From the NCBI RefSeq assembly GCF_039614765.1, contig NZ_CP154879.1, forward strand, positions 2,542,001 to 2,606,000: a DNA stretch of 64,000 bases. The letters run 5' to 3'. The notes beneath the pieces are model-generated. The model made no database searches, was not told the origin of the DNA, and saw nothing but the letters and a program-made list of their open reading frames with translations. Numbering within the stretch: the stretch's first letter is position 1; each line of letters begins with the position of its first letter. This DNA comes from Castellaniella sp. MT123. Its GTDB lineage: Bacteria; Pseudomonadota; Gammaproteobacteria; Burkholderiales; Burkholderiaceae_B. Below, in pieces: positions 57,307-64,000 of this stretch. The translations under genes and the position numbers were made by a program.

Positions 57307-58287
57307 TTAATTCCGGCCGAACCGCTGCCTCCATTGCGCCATGGCCTGCGGCCAGAACGCCGCCAGTGCGGTGGCTGGCAGGCGATCGAATCCCAGGGCC
57401 GCCCAGGCCTGTTGCAGGCACTCCAGCGGCTGTCCCAGGTTCAGGGCGGGGGCGTGATTCTGCTTGGACAGTTTGCGCCCGTCGCGGTCGCGGATCAGCG
57501 GGGTGTGCAGCACGCGCGGGCAGGGCAGGCCCAGGGCCCGGGCCAGCTGGCGCTGACGGGCCGTCGAGTCCAGCAGATCGGCCCCACGCACGATGTCGGT
57601 GATGCCCTGCAGACCATCGTCCACCACCACGACGAGTTGGTAGGCCCACAGGCCGTCGGCCCGGCGGATGATGAAATCGCCCACTTCGCCGGCCACGTCC
57701 TGGGATTGCTCGCCCAACCAGCGGTCCTGGAAGGTTTCGATGCCCGGCTCGACCAGAAAGCGCCAGGACGACGGACGGGCAGCGGGTTGCCGCTGTGATG
57801 CCGTTGCGTCCGGGGGGGCCAACGTCTCGTCATGTGCGAAGTCTGGTGCGATCGACCGAGCTAGTGGGAATCCGATGTGATCGTGCGGTGGGGTCTGGGG
57901 CGCTTGGGGATTGGGCCGGGGACGACACGTGCCCGGATACGGCCCGGGCGGCAGTTCGCGCCGGGTGCAGGTGCAGCCATAGACGCGGCCCGCTGCTTGC
58001 AGCCGGGCGAAGGCTTGTTCATAGAGCGCATGCCGCCGCGTCTGCCAGACCGGCTCCTCGTCCCAATGCAGGCCCAGGGTCCGCAACTGGTGCAGGATCG
58101 TCCGGTCCGCGCCCGGGACGGTGCGGGGTTCGTCGATGTCCTCGATGCGCAGCAGCCAGCGGCCCTGGTGGACCCGGGCGTCCAGAAAGCTGGCCAGCGC
58201 CGCCACCAGGGACCCGGCGTGCAGCGGACCGCTGGGGCTGGGGGCGAAGCGGCCGACGTAGGGTTCGGGATCAGGCAGGATTGGCAT
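57307..58287 (-). CDS. gluQ: Glutamyl-Q tRNA(Asp) synthetase, 326 aa
   Basis: Truncated glutamyl-tRNA synthetase paralogue that attaches glutamate to queuosine-34 of tRNA-Asp. It has the class-I HIGH-like motif [17 protein letters not shown], the [10 protein letters not shown] block, a Cys-rich segment ([14 protein letters not shown]) and a KLSKQ version of KMSKS, and lacks the anticodon-binding domain. A Pro/Gln-rich insert near residues 115-170 is longer than usual. It lies between smg and topB on the same strand. Confidence 0.93.
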   Translation of the reverse strand: MPILPDPEPYVGRFAPSPSGPLHAGSLVAALASFLDARVHQGRWLLRIEDIDEPRTVPGADRTILHQLRTLGLHWDEEPVWQTRRHALYEQAFARLQAAGRVYGCTCTRRELPPGPYPGTCRPRPNPQAPQTPPHDHIGFPLARSIAPDFAHDETLAPPDATASQRQPAARPSSWRFLVEPGIETFQDRWLGEQSQDVAGEVGDFIIRRADGLWAYQLVVVVDDGLQGITDIVRGADLLDSTARQRQLARALGLPCPRVLHTPLIRDRDGRKLSKQNHAPALNLGQPLECLQQAWAALGFDRLPATALAAFWPQAMAQWRQRFGRN

Positions 58288-58328
58288 GCGGATCCGGGGG
58301 CGGTCGGGAACCGGGCCCGGGCGTTTCG

Positions 58329-58796
58329 TCAGTGGCTGGGCCGCTGAGTTTCGTCGGCCAGCAGTTCCTCGAAGACCAGATGGTCGACTTCGGCCTCCTG
58401 GCTCCAGAGCACCATCAGCGCCAATACTTTGATCTCGGACAGCGACAGCGGTGAATGGTCGGCCACCTGGGCCGTTTCGATCAGGATTTCGCGCAAGGCT
58501 GTGGGCAGGCTGCCGGAATTTTCCAGGAATACGATGAAGCCGATGGCCTCGCTGCCAAGTGCTTGGTATTCATTGTCAGTGTAGATGCGGGACGCCTGGC
58601 CGGCGGTTTCCTGGACGGTGCCCAGGGCAAGGCAGCGTTCGGTTGTGCTGGCCAGGCCCCGTAGCCAGTTCAGGGCATCGTCGATGTCCTCGTGTTCGAA
58701 CCCGGCGGCCGCCAGCTTGCTGGCCAGGATCTCTGCGCGCGGGCAGGCCTGGGGCGTGTAGTAGTTTTCAAACAGGTAGACCAGAATATCGTACAT
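58329..58796 (-). CDS. smg: Smg family protein (DUF494), 155 aa
   Basis: Conserved beta/gammaproteobacterial protein of unknown function. It starts [13 protein letters not shown] and ends with the typical [20 protein letters not shown]-type block. In many genomes it lies next to dprA and topA; here the neighbours are gluQ and topB. Confidence 0.92.
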   Translation of the reverse strand: MYDILVYLFENYYTPQACPRAEILASKLAAAGFEHEDIDDALNWLRGLASTTERCLALGTVQETAGQASRIYTDNEYQALGSEAIGFIVFLENSGSLPTALREILIETAQVADHSPLSLSEIKVLALMVLWSQEAEVDHLVFEELLADETQRPSH

Positions 58797-58886
58797 GGTG
58801 GGTGGTGAGGCAGGGTTCTCCGATAGTGTACTTGGGTTCCCCCGGCTGGATCGTACGTCCTGCCCGGTTCGTCCGGATTCGTGCGA

Positions 58887-59945
58887 TCAGTCGGCCACCG
58901 TGTCCCGATACAGCTGATCCCGCCGCCACAGCCACAGCAGGGCCATGGCGACCAGCGCCAACGCGGGCAGCGCCCCGATATTGAGCCAGGCCCAGCCGCC
59001 GGTGGTGGCGACGGCGCCTGATGTGAACGAAGTCAGTGCCATGGTGATGAAGACCCAGAAATTGATGGCTGCCTGGGCGCGGTCCTTTTCTTCCGGGCGG
59101 TAGGCGCCCAGTGCCAGTGTCGTGCTGCCGGTGAACAGGAAGTTCCAGCCGACCCCCAGCAGGGCCAGGGCCGCCATGAAATGCCCCATCTCGGAGCCCG
59201 AGAGCGCGATGGCCACGCACAGCGCCATCAGCAGTACCCCCAGCCCCATGACCAGCGGCGTGGCGGCCATGAGCAGGTTCATGACGCCGTACCCGATCGC
59301 TGCGCCCAGCGTCGCGATGAAGAACACAGGCTGGCGCAGGATCTGGCGCATGGGGCGCCCTGTGGATGTGTGGCGCTGCCGATGCGGCTCGTGCGGGAAA
59401 TCGATCAGAGCCATCAGGCCCATGGCCAGCAGCGCCACCACGGCGAGGGCCAGATAGGCGCCGACGAAGGGGACGGGAAGCACCAGGCGGGTCCAGCTGG
59501 CGAGGTTGGGCCCGACCACGCCGCCCAGCAGCCCGCCGGCCAGCACCAGGGACACGGCCTTTTCATGCCAGTCGGGGCGGGCCAGCTCGGTCGCGGCAAA
59601 GCGGTAGAGCTGGCCGTTGGCGTTGTAGTATCCGGCCACGACGGTAGCCAGCATCAGTAGCCCGAAAAGCCGGTACTGCGCGGCCAGCGCGGCCAGCAGC
59701 GCCGAACCCAGCGCCACGATCAGGCCGATCTGGAAGGAATTGCGTCGGCCATATCGTGTCTGTGTCTGTGACACCAGTGGGGCGGCCAGCGCGCCGCCCA
59801 CTACGTAACCCATGATCGGCAGCGTGGCCATCCAGGGATAGGGCGCCAGTTCGAGCCCGACCAGGCCATTGATGGCGATGAAGGTCACGTTGTTGACCAG
59901 GAACAGTCCCTGGCAGATGGCCAGCAGCAGAAGATTGCGGTTCAT
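58887..59945 (-). CDS. MFS transporter, apparently internally shortened, 352 aa
   Basis: Major facilitator permease. The N-terminal half looks complete (GYVVGGALAAPLVSQTQTRY, the motif-A region with YGRRNSF). The C-terminal half keeps GVGWNFLFTGSTTLALGAYR. Between MNLLMAATPLVM and GLGVLLMALC (junction near residue 233, base 59247) about 40 residues expected in relatives are missing, including a helix and the next loop. The frame is kept, so it may be a remodelled or inactive transporter. The comparison is from memory of the family. Confidence 0.78.
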   Translation of the reverse strand: MNRNLLLLAICQGLFLVNNVTFIAINGLVGLELAPYPWMATLPIMGYVVGGALAAPLVSQTQTRYGRRNSFQIGLIVALGSALLAALAAQYRLFGLLMLATVVAGYYNANGQLYRFAATELARPDWHEKAVSLVLAGGLLGGVVGPNLASWTRLVLPVPFVGAYLALAVVALLAMGLMALIDFPHEPHRQRHTSTGRPMRQILRQPVFFIATLGAAIGYGVMNLLMAATPLVMGLGVLLMALCVAIALSGSEMGHFMAALALLGVGWNFLFTGSTTLALGAYRPEEKDRAQAAINFWVFITMALTSFTSGAVATTGGWAWLNIGALPALALVAMALLWLWRRDQLYRDTVAD

Positions 59946-60002
59946 CGGGGTTCGAGCTTCAAGGTGGCTGGCGTGCTCAGAAGTGTACGGTAACTCGGTG
60001 GG

Positions 60003-60494
60003 TCATCGAGCATTTCCGCCGATTCCCCGTATTGCGCCTATTGCCCGCCGGTCCCGGAACAGACGTCCGTCCAGACGCAGGGTCTCGATGCTGAGCGTGA
60101 TCTGTTGCGCCAGCGGGTGCAAGGGATTAAGCAGCCAGTTGTGCGTATGCGGCATGATAGCGCTGGGCACCCGCAGGAGCGCGGTGCCTTGATCGTGCAG
60201 CCATGTGTCGCCGATGTGTCGGGTCAGCGCGTCATCCTCGAACCAACTGGCGGGCAGGTCTGGGCTTTGGACGCTGGCAGCGACGGCATCCGGAATATCG
60301 ACGCGCATCAGACGCAGCTGTTCCGGCAGGTCTTCCGGATCCACCTCCAGGTGGACCAGGATTTCCAGCATGGCGCTGGCTGGGCTTTCGGACAGATAGA
60401 CGACCGGATTCCCCGCGTGGTGCCACCGGCCGGAGGCGAACAGGCCGCCGCGCCCCGTCAGGTCGGGAAACGCACTGATGCGCCACAGGATCAA
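60003..60494 (-). CDS. RES-domain toxin, 163 aa
   Basis: Toxin of the RES-Xre type II toxin-antitoxin family; characterised members degrade NAD+ (established knowledge). The RES pattern is present: WRIS at the N-terminus, GGLFASGRWHHAGNPVVYLS, then ESPASAMLEILVHLE with the conserved Glu, and a distal Ser region. It overlaps the antitoxin gene by 4 nt and follows it, the usual order for this family. Confidence 0.9.
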   Translation of the reverse strand: MILWRISAFPDLTGRGGLFASGRWHHAGNPVVYLSESPASAMLEILVHLEVDPEDLPEQLRLMRVDIPDAVAASVQSPDLPASWFEDDALTRHIGDTWLHDQGTALLRVPSAIMPHTHNWLLNPLHPLAQQITLSIETLRLDGRLFRDRRAIGAIRGIGGNAR

Positions 60495-60940
60495 AACGAA
60501 TACCCTTCAGCCAGCTGGATCAGCATTTCCTCGACCTGGCGCGTGCCTTGCAGGCTGGACAGCATCGTCATGGGGCTGTGCCCTTCGAACCGTTCCTTGG
60601 GCTTGTCCAGCCAGCGCTTGGCCTTGTCGCGGCCGCCAAAGATGGTTTCAGCCATGGCCGTGATGTGCGCAGCACGGAAGAGCCGGTCGCTTTCGGTCAC
60701 GGTCAGGGGCTGGTCCTTGGCCAGGCGATGCTTGAGGGTGCGCAGCGGGATGATCTGGTCGCGCTCCACCGGCGTCATGTCGCCCCTTTCGCAAAGTTCG
60801 ATCAGCCGGCTGGCGGGAAAGCCGTCCACGATGCAGTCGTGGATCTGGATCTCGCTGGCATCTTCGGGGATGCCCAGCAAGGCTTTCAGTCGGCCACGGT
60901 AGGCGGCGTAGCCGGTTTCGCGCAGGATTTCAGCGTACAT
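60491..60940 (-). CDS. Xre/MbcA/ParS-type antitoxin, 149 aa
   Basis: Antitoxin partner of the RES toxin, with an N-terminal helical DNA-binding region and a C-terminal DUF2384 (MbcA/ParS/Xre toxin-binding) domain. The latter is seen in AETIFGGRDKAKRWLDKPKE, followed by a short MLSS-LQGTRQVEEMLIQLAEG region ending in YSF. Translation is coupled to the toxin by ATGA. It probably autoregulates its promoter in the 100-nt gap upstream. Confidence 0.88.
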   Translation of the reverse strand: MYAEILRETGYAAYRGRLKALLGIPEDASEIQIHDCIVDGFPASRLIELCERGDMTPVERDQIIPLRTLKHRLAKDQPLTVTESDRLFRAAHITAMAETIFGGRDKAKRWLDKPKERFEGHSPMTMLSSLQGTRQVEEMLIQLAEGYSF

Positions 60941-61043
60941 GTCGGCGCTCCCGAATAGGCCCGGTGTTTACCGCATTGTACAAGGCATATGCCGGGTAAT
61001 GTTGTATTTTTCGTTTTAGTTCGCAGAGGGCCGGCGTTTTTCG

Positions 61044-61202
61044 ATGAGCGAGGGTTATATCGGCGAACTGTTTCGGGTGCTCGCCAAAGCTGCTGCGCAT
61101 GCAGTCGGATCAGGCATTGAGCGAGTGAACGGCAAAGTCCTCGACCAAATTAACTGGGTCTCGCCATCTGATCGCAAGCGCCAGATCGATCGGGCGATCT
61201 GA
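61044..61202 (+). pseudogene. 3' remnant of a TniB/TnsC-like transposition ATPase gene, 52 aa
   Basis: Reads MSEGYIGELFRVLAKAAAHA, then a helical stretch ending WVSPSDRKRQIDRAI. This looks like the C-terminal helical part of a TniB/TnsC-type AAA+ transposition protein, and it is followed directly by a TniQ fragment, the gene order of Tn5053-like modules. The frame is open only from about 61020, so the ATPase core is missing. The call rests on pattern memory and context. Confidence 0.55.
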
Positions 61203-61203
61203 T

Positions 61204-61433
61204 ATGGACAGCGAGCGGTTGAGGCCTGCCCATCCACAACCGTACCCCGGCAAACTGTTGTCGTCCTGGTTTGTGCGCGTGGCCCACACCAACGGACTGA
61301 AGGTGCAGACGTCCTGTAGGCTTGCGTCGGCAACGATAGGCGCGTCTGGAACCGCGATATCGACCAGCTCGCTCCAGCCTGGTTGGTCGAGACAATGAGT
61401 GCCCGAACCGGAACGTTGATGCCAACTAAGTAA
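61204..61433 (+). pseudogene. Truncated, frameshifted tniQ-like gene
   Basis: The first frame (from 61204) gives RLRPAHPQPYPGKLLSSWFV and RVAHTNGLKVQTSCRLA, the TniQ N-terminal signature. After the Ala codon at 61324-61326 the similarity jumps frame to GNDRRVWNRDIDQLAPAWLV, then ETMSARTGT, and stops at 61431-61433. Restoring one T near 61327 would join both parts as AFGNDRRVWNRD. TniQ proteins are several hundred residues long, so the gene is also cut off at its 3' side. Confidence 0.8.
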
Positions 61434-61563
61434 TCCATCACGCTGTTCTGCTTGTTTGATGCTCGCCCGATCTCAATGGATGGTGTTTAGGTGATCTACA
61501 ATACGGCATCTGGCGCAAGTATGCGGTTGAAAAAACAAGATGGCGCATCCTCGGAGGAGAAAG
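61434..61563. other. Gap before the ATPase gene
   Basis: 130 bp between the tniQ remnant and the ATPase start. It is moderately A/T-rich. The only clear signal is the strong ribosome site GGAGGAG at 61554-61560. No transposon end repeat is evident. Confidence 0.5.
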
Positions 61564-62895
61564 ATGGCGACAGATGCTGGCTCGCAGCAGTCCAAGGTAA
61601 TTCATGCCGATCCAACCAAGGACTTCTTTGTAAAGATGATCACGAGAGATATCGAGTTGCGCGATTGCCTGTTCGATCTCCTCGATAACTCCATCGACGG
61701 GGCCAGGAGGGCTGTTGATAGCTCTGCGCAGAGACCCCTAGCAGGGAAATTTGCTCATATCACCTTAGACCGCGACGGTTTTCTGATTACGGATAATTGT
61801 GGCGGCATTAGGCTTAGCGACGCGATCAGCTACGCGTTTCACTTCGGCCGCCGTGCCGGCAGTCCTACCGATGTATCAGGAGGGATCGGCCTTTACGGCA
61901 TCGGCATGAAGCGAGCTATCTTCAAAATGGGCAACAAGGCAGCTGTTCTGAGCGAAGCTGAGGACGCGTGCTTTCGTGTGACCATCGACGTTCCCACTTG
62001 GGAGGCCAGCACTAGCTGGGATTTCGAGTACGAGGATGCTACACGGACTGGCGTCAATGGGACATCGATTTCGATTACATCCTTGAATCCGGGCGTTGCG
62101 GCCGCTTTCGAGGATCCCGTATGGCGCAACCGACTCATTACCCGCATCGCTCGAGACTACGCATTTTTCCTCTCCAAAGGTTTCGAGATCAAGATCGGCG
62201 ACCAGCCGGTCCCTTTGTATAGCTATAACCTTCGTGAGAACGAGAATCTTCAGCCGGTCACCGCTGCCTATATGGACGAAGGTGTTCACGTGCGAATCGT
62301 AGCAGGGTTGATCGACGACCTTCCCGACGATATTCCCGCTGAGCTGGCACAGAAGGATGTGGACCGTTTCGGTTGGACGGTTATCTGCAATGACCGGGTC
62401 GTTCTTGCGGGCGATAAGACCGAGAGGACGATCTGGGGACGCGACGAATTCAAGATGTGGCACCCGCAATACAACGGCTTTGCAGGGTTCGTGTTTTTCG
62501 AAGCCGAAGATCAGCGGCTGTTGCCGTGGACCACAACAAAGCGCGAGGTGGATAGCTCGCACCAGCTGTATCGGAGAACACTAGTCAAGTTAAGGGAAAT
62601 TACGGAGGATTTTACGGCTTACACGAATCGGCGGAAGGAAGACCTTGCAGCTGCGAAGGAGGCCGAACGCCCGCGACTGCAAGTCGATGTCTATGCCGCT
62701 CGCGATGTAAAGCCGCTGCGTCTACCCGGTGTCGCTACAGCGAAGCCGGCCGATCCATTAGTCAACATCACATTCAAAAGAAAGCTTAGTGAGGTGGATG
62801 ATATTCGACGGCACCTCAGCAATCTTGCGATGTCCTATAGGGATGTTGGGATCGCGACCTTCGACTACTACATGGAAGTGGAACTCGGAAAATGA
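61564..62895 (+). CDS. GHKL-type ATPase (MORC/MutL/Hsp90-like), 443 aa
   Basis: Cytoplasmic ATPase with an N-terminal Bergerat (GHKL) fold. The N-box is LFDLLDNSIDGA (36-47), the next motif ITDNCGGI (75-82), and the lid motif GGIGLYGIGMK (106-116), as in MORC/MutL/Hsp90. At the usual general-base glutamate an aspartate stands (D38). A second domain includes WTTTKREVD with a candidate S5-type lysine, and the C-terminal third is helical and charged. GGAGGAG precedes the ATG at 61564. It overlaps the next gene by ATGA. Base composition differs from the core genome. I do not recognise a named system; defence or DNA-transaction roles are inferred. Confidence 0.85.
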   Translation: MATDAGSQQSKVIHADPTKDFFVKMITRDIELRDCLFDLLDNSIDGARRAVDSSAQRPLAGKFAHITLDRDGFLITDNCGGIRLSDAISYAFHFGRRAGSPTDVSGGIGLYGIGMKRAIFKMGNKAAVLSEAEDACFRVTIDVPTWEASTSWDFEYEDATRTGVNGTSISITSLNPGVAAAFEDPVWRNRLITRIARDYAFFLSKGFEIKIGDQPVPLYSYNLRENENLQPVTAAYMDEGVHVRIVAGLIDDLPDDIPAELAQKDVDRFGWTVICNDRVVLAGDKTERTIWGRDEFKMWHPQYNGFAGFVFFEAEDQRLLPWTTTKREVDSSHQLYRRTLVKLREITEDFTAYTNRRKEDLAAAKEAERPRLQVDVYAARDVKPLRLPGVATAKPADPLVNITFKRKLSEVDDIRRHLSNLAMSYRDVGIATFDYYMEVELGK

Positions 62896-63923
62896 CATCG
62901 AGCCCTTCCTTCGAGCGCATCGACTATCAGCTTCGCTACAACAAGCACATTGAACGCAAGATGATCTTCGATCTGCTGTTGCGTGCGCATCAGCACGTTG
63001 GGCTAGTGAATCATCGATACCTTGGTCTGGGATCGATTTGGTTTGCGGATTTCCGTCTCGCCCATCGGATGCTTGGAATGCACAACATGGTGTCGATGGA
63101 ACATGAACCATATGCCGACAGAGCTAGGTTCAATTCGCCATATCACTCCATCGACGTGAAAGGCGGAGATAGTTCTACAACTCTCGATGAGCTCGACTGG
63201 ACCACGCCGACGATCTCGTGGCTGGACTATGATGGCGCGCTCACGCCAAGTATGTCCTCCGATATCCGCAAAGTTCTGGAAAAGTCGCCGGTCGACTCGA
63301 TTCTGATCGTTACCGTAAATGCAGCTCGCGGAACGTATCGTCCGCGCCAGGGACCGGCACAGCGCAAGAGAAGCGATACGGCGCTCGGGCAGATCGAAGC
63401 CATACTAATGCAAGGTGTCGTGTCGCAGCGCTTCGAACCGCCCGAGGGCGGCGCTTCGCATGGTGATGTTCGCGAGGCGGAATTCCCCGAGTTTCTTGCG
63501 GAGGCCATTCTCGCGTTCATGATGCATGTGGCTGGAAATGCCGGTCATACTACAGTGGACAAGAGTAGGGACGCTGTGCCGGTCGTATTTCTGCCGCTAT
63601 TCAACTTTTGCCACAAGGACAACGCCGACATGGTTACGGTCGGTGGAGCTCTCATTCCTTTGGGATCGTCGGTTTGGTTAGAAGGCGTTGCCGCTGACGT
63701 TCTCGTGGATTCAGTCACTGCATTGCCTCGCCACCTCCGCTTGGACCTTGTGCCTCTGACGTTGAAGGAGAAGCTCGTCCTTGATTCGTGCCTGCCGGCT
63801 GCGGAAACGGGCAACTTCGTCGAACGCGCGAAGGCCCACGGAATTTGCATCGATGATGCCGACCTGGTCAAGTACTGGCAGCACTATCACCACTTTCCTG
63901 TGTTTTTCGAAACACCGATTTAA
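62892..63923 (+). CDS. Methyltransferase-like Rossmann protein paired with the GHKL ATPase, 343 aa
   Basis: The sequence suggests a SAM-methyltransferase-like fold. HRYLGLGSIWFADF (41-54) resembles motif I, VSMEHEPYADRA (67-78) supplies an acidic motif II, PTISWLDYDGAL (106-117) fits motif IV, and DSILIVTVNAARG the next strand. The N-terminus RYNKHIERKMIFDLL is helical. No DPPY/NPPY or catalytic Cys motif of a standard DNA methyltransferase is seen, so catalysis is uncertain. It is translationally coupled to the ATPase gene and no close family name is known to me. A nucleic-acid or protein methyltransferase, or a SAM-fold binding partner, are all possible. Confidence 0.65.
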   Translation: MTSSPSFERIDYQLRYNKHIERKMIFDLLLRAHQHVGLVNHRYLGLGSIWFADFRLAHRMLGMHNMVSMEHEPYADRARFNSPYHSIDVKGGDSSTTLDELDWTTPTISWLDYDGALTPSMSSDIRKVLEKSPVDSILIVTVNAARGTYRPRQGPAQRKRSDTALGQIEAILMQGVVSQRFEPPEGGASHGDVREAEFPEFLAEAILAFMMHVAGNAGHTTVDKSRDAVPVVFLPLFNFCHKDNADMVTVGGALIPLGSSVWLEGVAADVLVDSVTALPRHLRLDLVPLTLKEKLVLDSCLPAAETGNFVERAKAHGICIDDADLVKYWQHYHHFPVFFETPI

Positions 63924-63958
63924 CGCCATCACGTGTACAGTTCCCTCTTTCGTCGAAT

Positions 63959-64000
63959 ATGAGCAAAACCTCCGTCCAAAAAATCGAAGTAAGGCAGGGT
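63959..64000 (+). CDS. Start of a third gene in the accessory unit (partial)
   Basis: An ATG at 63959, 35 nt after the methyltransferase-like gene, opens a frame reading MSKTSVQKIEVRQG to the window end. The same strand and short gap suggest it belongs to the same operon. No ribosome site stands out and too little is visible to assign a family. Confidence 0.4.
   Translation, partial: MSKTSVQKIEVRQG

Noticed and set aside
60960-64000. Intact transposon with terminal inverted repeats
   Set aside because: Only remnants of tniB and tniQ are present; no transposase gene, repeated ends or target duplication could be found inside the window.

Overview
The window looks like chromosomal DNA of a high-GC betaproteobacterium, most likely Burkholderiales and Alcaligenaceae-like (Bordetella/Achromobacter relatives). 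I infer this from three things: strong G/C bias at third codon positions, tripartite TRAP and ABC uptake systems sitting beside small catabolic cassettes, and betaproteobacterial-type genes such as smg, yaeQ, gluQ and a gcl-hyi-glxR-ttuD-glcG-pyk cluster. Taxonomy was not tested by any search. No rRNA, tRNA, CRISPR array or intact insertion sequence was seen.

Layout. 1-8160: an amino-acid-type ABC transporter (two permeases, ATPase, binding protein) runs into an L-fuconate dehydratase-like enolase. Convergent to it are a second binding protein, a FAH-family hydrolase and a 2-keto-3-deoxy-L-fuconate dehydrogenase-like SDR. An IclR regulator is divergent. 8171-12769: a MOSC protein, an EamA permease, an acetylornithine aminotransferase-like enzyme, and a TusA-like/YeeE-like sulfur pair. 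12942-23195: malate synthase G and the complete glyoxylate-to-pyruvate glycerate route, with a divergent LysR regulator. 23192-37641: purine and ureide catabolism (allA, uraD, purine permease, xdhABC, guaD, amn) with two paralogous LysR regulators. 37638-54404: assorted oxidoreductases and three complete TRAP transporters. The third TRAP set is in an operon with gluconokinase and divergent from a LacI/GntR-type repressor, with two copies of a palindromic operator. 54459-59945: housekeeping genes (topB with a histone-H1-like tail, gluQ, smg) and an MFS permease with an apparent internal deletion. 60003-64000: an accessory region.

The metabolic genes link up. Guanine and AMP are opened by guaD and amn, xanthine is oxidised by XdhABC, OHCU is decarboxylated by UraD, and ureidoglycolate is cleaved by AllA to glyoxylate. 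Glyoxylate is then used either by GlcB (to malate) or by Gcl, Hyi/GlxR and TtuD (to 2-phosphoglycerate), ending in pyruvate kinase. Uricase, HIU hydrolase and allantoinase are not in the window.

The most unusual part is 60941-64000. It is visibly richer in A/T than the rest and begins with the tail of a TniB/TnsC-like gene and a frameshifted, truncated TniQ gene, so it is probably the scar of a Tn5053/Tn7-like element. Next comes a tightly coupled two-gene unit: a GHKL (MORC/MutL/Hsp90-like) ATPase and a protein with a methyltransferase-like Rossmann pattern. A third gene starts at the window edge. A RES-Xre toxin-antitoxin pair lies just upstream. I regard the ATPase/methyltransferase-like pair as the best candidate for an undescribed, possibly defensive, system; that function is inference.
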